This document shows positions 43,540-55,419 of a stretch of DNA of 64,000 nucleotides, piece by piece. How positions within the stretch are numbered: position 1 is the first letter of the stretch; each line of letters opens with the position of its first letter. The DNA lies in the NCBI GenBank assembly GCA_021234155.1, contig JAJEKV010000045.1:6095470-6159469 (forward strand), written 5' to 3'. The notes beneath the pieces were generated by a model that was given only the letters and a program-made list of their open reading frames with translations, was not told where the DNA came from and searched no databases. The position numbers and the translations under genes were made by a program. This stretch comes from Isoetes taiwanensis. Taxonomy: Eukaryota > Streptophyta > Lycopodiopsida > Isoetales > Isoetaceae.

Positions 43540-43870
43540 TGCACCACAGGTCATTAGTGCGTTTGCTAGGTCACCTTGTTCAAATCCAAAAAGCTGGGCA
43601 TCAATAACTTGATCGCCAAATCATATTTCCTCTAACTAGTGATGCTATGAATGCAGGAACAATCCCATCACAATGGGCCCAAAGAGCAAGAGAAACTCAT
43701 TAAATTTATGAAAATTTTCAAACTTGTTTCTTTCCCATGCCATATTTTACGAAACATCTGCACTTTTATTTAGGTATTACTTACATTGCCATGCATAATT
43801 ATAGGATTTCCACTCCATATGAGTTAAAAGAAAGGTGAAGCAATGCCAGCCTAAGAAGCATCTAGCCTAC
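43540..43870. repeat. Dispersed repeat family R1, copy 2
   Basis: Begins with CAGGTCATTAGTGCGTTTGC (about 43551), the inverted counterpart of the right end of copy 1. It shares AAAAAGCTGGGCATCAATAA and CATATTTCCTCTAACTAGTG with copy 3. Confidence 0.65.
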
Positions 43871-45140
43871 AATGATATCTTATCCATAACGAGAATTAAG
43901 ACTAGGCTGGAAAGAATCTAGCCTAGTGCTATAGTGTAAAGATAGCGTGTACTTGGCAATAGGGCAGTTAAACAATCCTCTACTTTTTAAACATGTGTCC
44001 TCGTGTAGCTTTGGCCATTTGGATGCAACCACGCAATCGAATTGTCGTTCTGTGGCTTCTGGCATGCCTGGCCGCACAATGTCCAGCTTGTTACGAGCCA
44101 CAACCACGGGGCAAGTTTGGATTGAAGGATTCGACAATTACATGATGGGATGTCCAATAATGCACGAGATGCAAGTGTCCAATGTATTAGCATATTTTTG
44201 GATTTGTTTCACCTCTACGGTCTAGACTTATTACGTCATATTATTGTGGACCTTATGTGCACCTTAGCATTAAATCTTGTGCACAAGTGCAATAAGCTTA
44301 TTGATCAGATAAAGGAGATAAACAAGTTGATGACCATAATCGGCACTGGTTCTACATCCAATGGTATGTAGACTATGTGGCTTCAGATTTAGTGTCTGTA
44401 TCGCACTTTTCCATTTCTCAAATTGCAACTCATCTTACTAGAAATTTCCAAAGAACAAATGACCTCTACCATTGTTTGGGATCATTCTACTTAGAGTTGA
44501 CCTTAAATTTTAAAAGTTGTAAATTTACAAAATACCCTTAAGTTTTAAGCAAATTATTGAAATGACCTTGAACAACATCGTACTGTTGTTGGAGGCAACA
44601 TCATACCTAGAACAGTGGGAACAATAATAGGGCACATGATCTTTCTATACGTTGCAGAGTAAGAAGTGAGTAAAAAGGCTTGGTGAGTCTCCAGAATCGT
44701 GAGAGCTCGTGCCGCCAGAATTGTGAGAGACTGATCCTTCAAAAAGCCTTGAGAAAACAGAATCGGTGCGAAATCATGAGAGCCTGAGAGAAAAAATCGA
44801 TGGAGCAACTAAAATTGTGAGACTGATCCTTCAAAAAGTCTTGAGAAAATGGAATCGGTGCGAAATCAGAGCAAAATTAGTTTCAATTAGAAGCAAATTT
44901 GATGGAGCCTCTTGTGCCTTCCTTTGAGAAACCATGCATAAAAGTGGGCATTGATCCAAAAACGGCGCCAAAACATATCCATTAAAAAAAGGCGTTCCAT
45001 TGAATACGAAAAACTGAAGGGCATTTTGTGAAACTTGAAATGTTACAGAAATATATGTTGACCAAGGGCATTTAATAAAATTATGAAAAGTCAAGCGCAT
45101 CTGGTGAAATTCGTCAAAACATATGGCATTTTGTAATTTT
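43870..45140. repeat. Gene-free; contains a 94-bp-period duplication
   Basis: No gene recognised. A unit TTGTGAGA..CTGATCCTTCAAAAAG.CTTGAGAAAA..GAATCGGTGCGAAATCA occurs at about 44721 and 44815. Confidence 0.55.
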
Positions 45141-45144
45141 TCCT

Positions 45145-45815
45145 TTTAATTGACATCTGCCCTTTCATTAGGTATTACATACATGTGCCATATATAATTA
45201 TCGTGTCCCAAGACTTCTACTCCATATTTAAGTAATAGGTAAAAGGCCAAGAGCTGGCGTTTCTCTTACATAAAGGAACAGATGACGATATTTCAGCACT
45301 CCTCCTTGATCGTTGAAGCTGCAACGTTCAAGAGATTTGTCGGCCCTAATGTTCAAAATTAGGTGACCATCAAGAGGACTATTGCTAGATATAAAATACG
45401 CCGTAATCATAAGAAATATCGCCATTTGTTCTTTTATGAAAAGGTGAAGCAATGCCACCAGCCTAAGAATAAACTTGAATAACTGAGACTGCTAGGTTTC
45501 CTCGGCATCGATTAACTTGAATTTCAAACCATATTTCCTCTAACTAGTGATGCTATAAATGCAAATCCAAAAAGCTGGGCATCAATAACTTGATCGCCAA
45601 ATCATATTTCCTCTAACTAGTGATGCTATGAATGCAGGAATACTAATCGGGCCATCACAATGGGCAAGAGAAACTCGTTAAATTTATGAAAATTTTCAAG
45701 CTTGTTTCTTTCCCGCGCCATACTTTAAGAAACATCTGCACCTTTATTTAGGCATTACTTACATTGCCATGCATAATTATAGGACTTCCACTCCATGTGG
45801 CCCACAATGATATCT
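45145..45815. repeat. Dispersed repeat family R1, copy 3
   Basis: 45160-45570 matches 24190-24610. 45570-45800 matches copy 2 (43590-43830), including CAATGGGC..AAGAGAAACTC. The three copies show the family is mobile or locally amplified, and copy 3 contains both sub-blocks in the same order. Confidence 0.7.
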
Positions 45816-46552
45816 TATCCATAACGAGAATTAAGAGTAGGCTGAAAAGAAACACTCAACTATCGACCCCATGTATTGCCATGTATTTCCAAACCATGAC
45901 CACCTAAAACAAGCAAATCATCACTGTTGGATGGAAAAGTAATACTGTTGGATGGAAACATATTCTGCAGACCCGTCGTATGCTTTAAGTAATAATAGAG
46001 CTCTTACCAAATGGGTCGGATTCGGATTGGAGTCGGTCGAAACTGCTGTAGGTGGCAGCACATATAATTTGTAAGAAAGACTATTCAGAATGATCACTAC
46101 TGGTTGTTTGTATTTGCAAAAAGCACTAAAAAGTCCGTGAAGCATCTGAACTGGAACAAGTATCAGCAGGTAAAAGTGAGACTTCATGGAACGATCTGGC
46201 AGCCCAGAAATTTTCCACCACTATAACGTTTTTTAGGTTCGCTCCATATGCAATCATCGCGAAGCCATGGCATTCAATCTCTAAAGAAATCCCTTTTGAA
46301 TGGGCACGTCTCTAATGTACACTAAGGATTCTCTACATTTTGGAAGAAAACAAATCATATGTATAAGTAATGAATCAACCGACAATATTTTTCTGTTTTT
46401 CTTCATATACAAGACGTCTTCACTCTGCTGAGTTCCCTGCAGTATAATATAGAAAATAAAATTTGTATGGCTATTTTAAGCTCAATGGGTGCAGATTGTC
46501 TGAAGTTTACACACTAACCTGGTACAAGTACAGTTATTTCGAATTTACGTGG

Positions 46553-49396
46553 TTAGAGTGACGGAGGATGTGCTTTCCCAAGCTTGACAACATACTCTAA
46601 ATTGTCTAATACTTCAGAAATACATGGTCGATCATAACTTCTCGGCTGCACACATTTGTATGCTACCTCCGCCATCTTCTTGAATGCAGGAAAAGACACC
46701 CGATTTTGCATTTTTGGATCTAGAAGTTCAGATAGGTTCTCTTGCCCGTCAATCACTGAATTTGCCTGAATAATACAATATGAACTTAGTTTAAGATGCT
46801 ATTGTATCAGAAGTTAAACAGCATCATACCAATTCCACGATGTTTCTGTTGAACTGTGAATTTTTGTCAATGGCTTTTTTGCCACTTATAAGCTGCAGAA
46901 GGACAATACCAAAGCTGTACACATCACTAGCCTCTGTAAGCTGACCCAATATCAAATATTCTGGATCAAGATAACCAGTTGTGCCTTTGATTTCTGTAGA
47001 CACATGAGATGCATCTGCTTCAATTATTTTTGAGAGGCCGAAATCTGAAAGTTTCGCTTCCAAAGTGTCGTTCAAGAGGATGTTGGTGGGCTGCAGAACA
47101 ATAAAGCAGGCGTTAGACAGAGAATATAAACTACTCCAAATTATATGCCAAACAGCTGTGAAACTATGGATTGCCCGCCCAATACTTCCACAAGATATGA
47201 GCACACATTGACACACACTTCCCGGATTTTTACCCCTTGCTGACTTAGTATCACTTAATTTCTTAAATGCTGGTAAGTTAAAAGGGTTCAGGTTTTTGTA
47301 CACATTTCCAATGAAGGGAGGGATTACAAAACTGGTGAACCACTGAATATAGTTTTCTAGATTGGAGGCGAAGATAAGATTCACAAGTAGATGGGTCCAC
47401 ATTTTCTCTATTGGGACCCTTCCATTCTTTGATTCTTTTACATTCTTTTACACTCTTCCATAAGAATGATAAGCATACTTTGATGTCTCTGTGGACTATT
47501 GGTCCTTCTGGGCACTCATGCAGGTAAGTAAGACCCCGTGCACAATCTAGTGCAATCTTGATTCTTTGATCCCATGTTAGCACAGGTCCATCTTTACCTG
47601 TTTATACAGCAACAGGTTAACAGTAGTTATTTTAGAGGCAGATTTAACCAACATAATAACATGTTATCAACTCTTTCTAGGGGAAGCAACAGTCTTTCAT
47701 AATCTTGAAATCTCAGGAAACATGGGACAGAATAACGTACTTAATAGCTTCATGGCAAGATCACCATTGCTCATGTATTCATAAACAAGAAGATGGTCAT
47801 GCTTGGCTTGGCAATATCCAAGAAGTGCTGTAAGATTGGGGTGCCGAATGCGAGCTAGCAATTCAACCTCTTTATAAAACGTTTCCACCTTTTTCTCCTT
47901 TTGAATACGTTTTACAGCCACTAACTTCTTACTAGGAAGGTGGCCAAGGTAGACTTTTCCAGCACTCCCCTCCCCAACCAATAATGAGTCACTGAAATTA
48001 TTTGTTGCTTTTATAAGCTCCTTAAGCGTGAACACATAGAAACCTTCTGTTGGGAGTGTGGTTGCCTCACTGTAGTCTGAAGATAACAGAGCACCACTTG
48101 CTGCAGGATGTAGAAGAACGTTAGTGCCAGTGCTCCATTTGCATTTGCACAGGACACCTGAAATAATGCATACCTGGTACTGTTTTGGGAAGATCATACT
48201 TTGTAGTGCATCTTCTTACAACATAGACAGCAACCAGTAGAAAGCATGCCAGCCCACCAGTCCACCTAAGGTTCCTAGCAGTATAACTAAAACATTTGAT
48301 GATACTGAGGGTTCTTTGAATGATGGAACTGGTTTCACTGGAAGAAAGAACGCAGAATTACTTCAAGAGAATATAAACAAATGATAATGATATTCATACA
48401 CGAGTTCTAGATACGCAAATGCAGTCTATGCCTCAGAGAAACAAGTCAATGCAGTGTTTTGTTCCCATGTGAAAAATGGTTACCATGTTGAAGAATTAGA
48501 TTGAACTAACCTGCTATAGGATCAATAGGTGGATCATCCGTTGTCATGTTCAGGTATTCTGTAAAGCGCGGTAGCAATGAAGGTGTAAGTATAGATATAT
48601 AGAAATCAAAACATAGAAGTGACGCACTAGATCAAACATAATGGTTGCACAACTTACGTGAAATAGGTGCACCACCAAGGATCTGCAAGACGCAATTGTA
48701 AAAGTTGTTAAATAACAGTTGATCTGGGTTCTGGCTTGTTAGAGCAATAGCGATCGCTGTTCCACAAATTCCTGGCTGGTCATTTTTATGATTTGCCAAG
48801 CTAATGGTTGCTTGCAGCAGCTGCTCCTGGCATCCTTGACATCCTTTAGTACCTGCCTGGTAACATGCTTCTGACACATTCCTGAGATCTTGAGCTTTCA
48901 ACAATTCACGCACCTCTCTAAAGTTACAACTGGTGGCATACTGTGTGATGCGGGATGCTGGCAATGGGCATACTCTGTCAAAAAGAAGTCTTCAACCCTT
49001 TCTGTAAATGTAGTTCTTTCCTGTACATTGTAATGCAGCTTTCGGCCTGTGTTTCATTTAAAAACATCTTTCCTGTTTTATTGGCATACTGGGCAATAGC
49101 AAATACTGCTGCCCCATAAACTTCCTGGCAGCACATCATCACCTGGACAGGCGAGCCAGAACCAACATTGTGGTTACATAAATTGGTCAAGTCTGGAGTG
49201 AACATATAGGGACAACCTGCGAGTTATAGACAACTAAGTATTTATTCAATTGTACAAAAAATATTAAGTGGTAATAGGCATTGCAGCTATCAAAGTACTA
49301 ACCTGTAGCTCCATATGTTAGACTGAGACATACGACCACGATGAAGGTAGGAATCCACATTGATAAGGAATGCTTAAAGTTCAGGTGAGTATGCAT
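46553..49396 (-). CDS. SPARK-domain receptor-like kinase, eight exons
   Basis: Plasma-membrane receptor-like Ser/Thr kinase. Minus-strand exons: 49396-49303 (signal peptide [16 protein letters not shown]), 49216-48658 (Cys-rich SPARK ectodomain: [29 protein letters not shown]), 48558-48511, 48337-48174 (membrane segment), 48157-47741 (kinase N-lobe: [18 protein letters not shown]), 47597-47479 (HRD as VHRDIK), 47090-46831 ([17 protein letters not shown]) and 46765-46553. Kinase catalytic residues are intact. SPARK kinases include the RKF3/At1g11050 and mycorrhiza-associated ARK groups. The subfamily is not decidable here. Oddities: an extra T in T5 (48980-48984) shifts the ectodomain frame, there is a one-base shift in the membrane exon (about 48240), and only 16 nt (GTATGC..TTTCAG) separate exons 4 and 5. 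These are either pseudogene lesions or assembly errors. Confidence 0.8.
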
Positions 49397-50430
49397 GATA
49401 TGGTGCCGTTTCTAGGAAAGCAGTTATGCTGTCCAGATGTAGAAACCGAGGCTCTTGAGAAGCACTTGGCATGGTGCCTAAATCAACCATACTTCTCTAG
49501 AAACCAAGGAGGTCAATCACAGAACAACGCTGCTCATTATTACATCTTATTCCAGCATCCAAATAAAGTCCAGATCTCAAAAAACCTACGAGCGCGTTGT
49601 TTCTTCAGATTAGACTAGACAAATGATAAGACAGTGGTTTTTTTCCCCTGTATTTCTTCTCTATAAGTTTGCGCATGTTTTGGCGCATTTTAACTAAAAC
49701 TAAAAGCTCCTTTAAGCTCGCCAGATAAACGATCTGCTCATGTGGCATGAAGAAGCAAAGAGGCTAGACCAGATATGGCGTCATTGTGAGCCGATAAAGC
49801 TCAAAGCTTTGAAGCCAACCTCCATCACTCAAAACATTCCCAAAACTAAGTTTTTCTCCTACTCATTATGTTAAAAACGCCAGAAAACCATACGTGTTGC
49901 AAAATGCTTCCAAGCTCCAAGAATTCTGCGCCAAATCGGACGATCTGAAGCTCTAGATACAGCAAATCCGCCTGAGCTCTCGAATATGAAGACCCTATTT
50001 GCAGCGACGCAAGATTATGCAAGAAATCACAATCGAAGCGCTCACCTGCTCATCCCCCTGAACCAAGCACCAGCTGCAACGTAGAAGCATTAATGGGCCG
50101 ATGAGCATGGCATGTGGGAATGACGGTCGTGATCGAGCAGGCGTGGAATGGGGACAGTCTGAGCCGTCGGATTTGCATTAAATGTTCTGGGCTTGGTACA
50201 GGCATGTTTTTACCCTTGGAGTGTAAGAAAGTGGCCATAAATGAGCCTTAATGCTAGTGTGACTCATGTGGCCATTGGTTGGCCCAGCCAGCCTTTATGT
50301 GGCCAAATATACTTTTTGCCCCCTCAAAAACCATGAGCTGGTGAGTGGTGATCTTGCGTTCCAAGCACATTTCATGTTGTCCATTCCTTGGACATCTTTG
50401 TTGTGAAGACAAAGACAACAGGTTGGCTAA
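49397..50430. other. No gene; presumed kinase promoter region
   Basis: Upstream of the minus-strand kinase start. No ORF with a domain and no clear TATA box could be singled out. Confidence 0.4.
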
Positions 50431-52280
50431 AATATTTTGTGGAATTGTCTTTTGCAACGAGAATTTTTTTTTAGCACACCAGCCCTTACCGGGCCTACAG
50501 CCTTTCCTCAAATTCTAGCCTATCCACGTGTAATTTCCATGTCATCAAAATCTCATGTGGCTTATTTTGCACCATCGGATCTCTGCTTTCGCAAATCTAA
50601 GGCCAGGGAAATTAGAAAATCGGAAAAAAATTGGATACGGAGATGGGATCGGACTCAACGAGGCGACATTAGACATGGCAAAGCTTACCTTCTTAGCGCC
50701 AAGCTTTCGTTTGGACCTCCTCATTCCTTTCCTTACTTGCCAAGAAATAGAAACGGACATGGATTCTACTCTGGGCATTTACACTTTGAAAGTCGTGCAT
50801 GTTTTCCCTCCCGTGCTAGTCGTTCCATCCGCCATACCCTTTGGTGGCTCCTCTGTTTCTCCCTATCAGTTCAACTCTTTCAAGTTTCGTGTTTCCTTTT
50901 TATTTTGGATTTAGGTTTTTCCGTTTGCCATTATCCACATATCCATAACCCCATGGATTTCTGCAAGCCCAATTCCATCAGTCACGAGCCATCTCTTGGC
51001 TCTGCAGAAAAACAGTAGGGTTTTTTTTCATCCATCTTCTCCTCAACCAAAGACGTTGCCTCTGCATTGCCAGACTATTTAGAGGAGAAGATGAAGCATG
51101 CCAAATGGTCGCCACAGCAAGCGGAAACTGGAGATCACACGCAAGAAATTTCCTAATTTTCTGGTAGGTGCGAATTTGCTCCAGTTCTGTATATGATTTT
51201 CGATTTGCATTCTTGGATAAGCATATTGTGTGTAGTGGAATTGGATGATTTATACTTTTAGGAAATTGACTAATGAAACTCTGATCTTGGATGATTTATA
51301 CTGCCTGTTGCTTCGGAATCTGCCATGGCAAGGAGCTTCATTTAGCAATTTGCATTTTCGTCTAATCTTTCACAAACCTAGGCAAAAGCAAATGGTCATG
51401 CCCTCAGGCTTTTTCCGTCAACGGCCATGTCTTGCTTCCATTTCTTTTTGTAAATGGCATCAAGCATGCTGGAATCATCTGCTTATTTGATTACAGATTA
51501 TGGGCATGTGCTTAAATGCTGGACTATAAGTCATTAACCTTGCTTGGGAAGCCTTTTTAGATTAGTTGTGGTTTAGATCAGCATCTACAAGGCTGGCATG
51601 GCAATTTTATGTATATCTCAAGAGCTCTAGCCATGAGCATCCTTATTTGCAATCCATCGTATTCAATCTTATTTGCAACATAGCTGAGCAAGATCAAATA
51701 TTACTAGATCCTCAAACGAAAGAAATTTAATTGCATTTTATTCCATGCAGGATATGTTGTGCAGTCTATTGAATCTTCTTGGGTGAGCTCTTAAATCTTG
51801 ATTTTATATTGTTGTCGTCGTATGAAAAGGAATAATGTTTTCAAAACAATGCAGTCTGGCAGGGATCCTGGAAGAGGTCTCATATGCATGAACTAGATGT
51901 TCATGAACTAGATGGTTTCAGTTTTGCATATATGTTCTGAATGCTAATTAACCGTGATCTAGATTGGTGGACTATTCATCCTTAATCCCTTTCAATTTAG
52001 CCTCTGCTAGTGGCTTAGTGATAGACAAACCTCTAAAGAGTTGAAAGTTTCTCCGCAGTCACTGGTCTGAAATTGCAGATTCAGGAAAAACTATATTCCT
52101 TATAATAATTCTCTTGTCTCCTACATAGTCGCTTCATTTGCCGATTTTGCAATACTCCTTTGGGTCTTGTACTTATCCTCTAAAATATTTGAACGTCATA
52201 TGGATGGACTAGGGAAGCTCTAGTCTTACACTATGGAGTAACTTAAAATGCTTTTTAAAATTCGAATTCACCTTTCTGTA
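50431..52280 (+). other. Possible untranslated exons, unresolved
   Basis: Balanced composition from 50560 to 51150, with overlapping ORFs in several frames (for example 50437-51018 and 50555-50914) that show no domain. A possible 5' exon ending at TTTTCTG|GTAGGTG (about 51163) could belong to the J-domain gene downstream. This cannot be confirmed by eye. Confidence 0.25.
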
Positions 52281-52349
52281 AATATTGGATAACAGAAGCT
52301 ATGGCAAACCTCTTTGTGTTGTAATGTCTAAATTTTGTCGAACAGGAGC

Positions 52350-52961
52350 CAATGAGCAGTCTTGGCATGAAGAACTAAAGCTTGAAGTCATGAGATTGGA
52401 TACATTTCTACGGGTAAAGAAAGAGCTCTCTCAATCTAAGCCACCCAATACTCTCTTCTTCTTCAAACTAGGTGGCATAATGCAGGTGAAGGCATCTTGT
52501 CTTATAGTTCCAAAGAGCTCTCTCAATCTAAGCCAGCCGCTGCAGTTGAAAGCATAAAGTCTGACCTGCACAAGTCTGACCTGACTCATTTGAACCAATG
52601 TTACATGAAGCTCTTTCAATCTAAGCCACCCAGCTTCAAGAATCACCGCAACCTGTCAAAATGGTTTTTCTAGAGCCTTTGCTTCAAATTCCATCTTGTT
52701 TTCCACTCCACATTGTACCATAGATTACCATGTATTTCATGCTCAACAGAAAACGCTCAGCCTACATTTTATGATATTCTACAAAGTTTCAGAGATGTCA
52801 AAGAGTCAGAGCTGAAGGATTATTTCAGAATGACAAAGATTTATCATGCAGACCACGCTTTGCCTGAACAATTGTCTGAGCATCAGAGAAAATTTATGGA
52901 GCTGCACAGAACATATAACATCCTCAAAGAAAAGGAGACCATATTGTATATAGGCAAATGA
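52350..52961 (+). CDS. J-domain (DnaJ-like) protein exons, chloroplast-type, HPD altered
   Basis: The last exon (from about 52750 or 52761 to TGA 52959-52961) encodes a short J domain: PTFYDILQ, ESELKDYFRM, then YHADHALPEQLSEHQRKF and ELHRTYNIL. The order and spacing match small plastid J-proteins of the ATJ11/ATJ20 kind, where helix II-HPD-helix III stimulates an Hsp70 ATPase. The invariant HPD tripeptide is HAD here, which should abolish Hsp70 stimulation. An upstream open segment (about 52347-52420) after an AACAG acceptor reads NEQSWHEELKLEVMRLDTF and could be an earlier exon. A transit peptide is not identified. It is probably a partial or decaying gene. Confidence 0.5.
52420..52640 (+). 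repeat. Three copies of an AGCTCT.TCAATCTAAGCCA motif
   Basis: The roughly 22-bp phrase starts at about 52422, 52511 and 52609, always followed by CC or GC and a short diverged spacer. It sits between the putative J-gene exons. Confidence 0.7.
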
Positions 52962-55384
52962 TAAAGGTTCTGCATGGACATCCCAATTCTCTGGTTGCTT
53001 AGAATAGATATCCCTTATCATTATTATTATTTTTCTTCATGCTCATAACGAGTAAATCTCCACTGTTTCTTCTTCATACATATGCTTCGTTTGTAGTTAG
53101 TGAAATTAATTATATGTGTCTGTTCTCAATTCGCTTTATGTTAGTGGAACTGTTTGGCTTGGGTTAAAGAATATCTTTCTTGTATGCATGGCACAGTTTA
53201 TACAGTTAATCTCTTAAAAGACCTGGATGGAAAATGAGAGTTGGAAGGGTGAAGTAACATGGTATGTGCCACATTAGACTAATAATTGCACAATGTTGCT
53301 GATAAGGAAACCGTCTATATGTTTTATGTATATTATATGCCATCTTGCAAAATAAATTTCACAAGCTTGTGCATGTGGCGCTATTTGCATTGTGATTGTA
53401 TTGTTGGGCAAGTTTCTGAGCTCATGTTTTGTTGTCCTCCAGTAGATTTCATATTTTCTTGTCTATTTAAGCTATTTGCATGCATGCACATGTATTTCAA
53501 GCATATGCATAACGAATGATAATGTACAGCTGATCATGTCATGCGGTTGCTGCAGTAACTGAATTGCCTCTGTTCTACACAAAGTTACCTTGTGTATCCT
53601 TTACGCAAGCCACAAGTAAGCAGGTGCCAAAAATATTCTACATCCTGGTCTTGTTAACATTGGAGGATCATCTTTTGTTCATTTCTATATTCAGTTGGGG
53701 TGTAAATTTTGACAGAGTAAACAAACAGAAAGGCATGAGCTTTTAGCCGAGCGTGAGATCACATACGGAGGCACATCAAAGATTGTGCCAATGTTTTTGC
53801 AGTGAATGGAAAAGATTTTACGGAACAATTGTGTAATGCCATCCTTTTCGTTATAGTTCAGGAAATTTCTACCATAGTTAGGTGCATCTCCTTCTTGTAT
53901 CAGCCCCGTTACCGAGGTCAGCTCATAAAAAAACTTCGGCTTTCAGAGCATGCCAGAAACTTAAAGGTACAATGGCTTGTTTGGGCTTATGTCATTTTAT
54001 GATGGATACAACAATAGTGATGATGTTGCAAGATACAATGCACTATCCTGCTCTTTTTGAGGTTAGCTCCATGTCACCATGGCCATCTCATAAACTTCAG
54101 CTTTGAGAGCACATATATTTTATTTGTGTGGCTAACAAAACTTAGGGCTTTTTACACGACAGTCTCAAATAATGTAACATTGTGGTAAAGAAGCATTTTA
54201 GGTTCATGCCACATGTAAGACTTGTCAAAAAAAGAAAAAGGGCAATTTAAGTTGCTAAAATAACAACGCCGCCTTTAAAAGAAAGGAAAAAAAAAACAGT
54301 TCTATACAGTTGGTGCATGCTTTGAGTCTTTCTATGACAAGGCTATTCGGACATCATTGCCATATCCAAGAACATGGCTCGGCCTTTAAAAAAGAAAAAA
54401 GAAAAAAACAATTCTACATTCAAAGTCAGATATAATACTTAAAAGCAGATATGGTTACTCAAGAGTATCTTGATGATGTTTTAGCTTTGAGGTCAATTTC
54501 TGCTTTTGTACTGTGCCAAAAATATGCTTCTACTGACTAAAACCACCTTCACAAATTGATGCAAGATGCCTGATTCTCCCAAGCCAGTATAAGACACTCT
54601 ACCTACCTTATTTCCTCATTCTAGTCACATATAACAGGGATTTTGAATTAAGCTTGGCATAGAGATTATGAATTCATAGAATATATGTTATATGCCATAG
54701 TAGAGCCTAAGTTTATGAAGCATAATATACATTATCCAACAATTTGAGGACTACCATATATCTACAAAGGGATCAGGGCATGCCCCGTAAACCACCACAG
54801 CAATGGATTGTACAAAATATTACAGTTAAAGCAGAAGAATACTCTTTAGAAACAAGACTTGCTCTTTCCATCTCCATTAATAATTGTCTGTTATAATGCG
54901 TCCAACGCATGCTACACATGAGAGCAAAAGATGGTTGGAGGAAATGATAGTTGTGGCATCAACAATAAACGTGCATATTATGCAATAATAAATTTGTAGT
55001 CCATAAGAGAAAGGCTTAAAGATAAATTGTTACAAAATGAATTGTTTTATGAGTTGTTTTTAAAACGTACCTAGTCAATATAACAACCATTAAGTATTTA
55101 CAATGCATTGGCTTGCAATGATAAGTTCCATATAATACAACCTATTACAATAAGTAATGATTACCCATTAGAAACTTTGGTAAAATAATTTAATCAATTC
55201 TAACTAAATCTAAATAAACAAAACGACCAAAAACTTGGGAAGTCGAGGAAAATAAAGTCTTAGACAATCCGTCATAAACAAGACCTTCCTAAAACCTCAA
55301 CAACTTGGAAGGAAAAACATCTAACCAATTCTAAATATTTCCCAAAAAGAATACCTTGCCAAAGCCTTCTGGTGTGCCTTTTGC

Positions 55385-55386
<2 letters not shown>
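52962..55386. other. No gene recognised
   Basis: AT-rich intergenic sequence with an A-rich GCCTTTAAAA.AAGAAA phrase duplicated at about 54270 and 54385. ORFs are short and without motifs. Confidence 0.5.

Positions 55387-55417
<31 letters not shown>
55387..55417 (-). repeat. T31 tract, possible retroelement poly(A) end on the minus strand
   Basis: A 31-nt T run followed by GCAACGAGAATTTTGACACC. A clean homopolymer of this length often marks the 3' end of a LINE or SINE inserted in reverse, but no body is recognisable to its right. Confidence 0.4.

Positions 55418-55419
<2 letters not shown>

Noticed and set aside
50437-51018. 193-codon ORF on +
   Set aside because: Overlaps another equally open frame, lacks domains and is low in coding-like composition. 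Not called as a gene.
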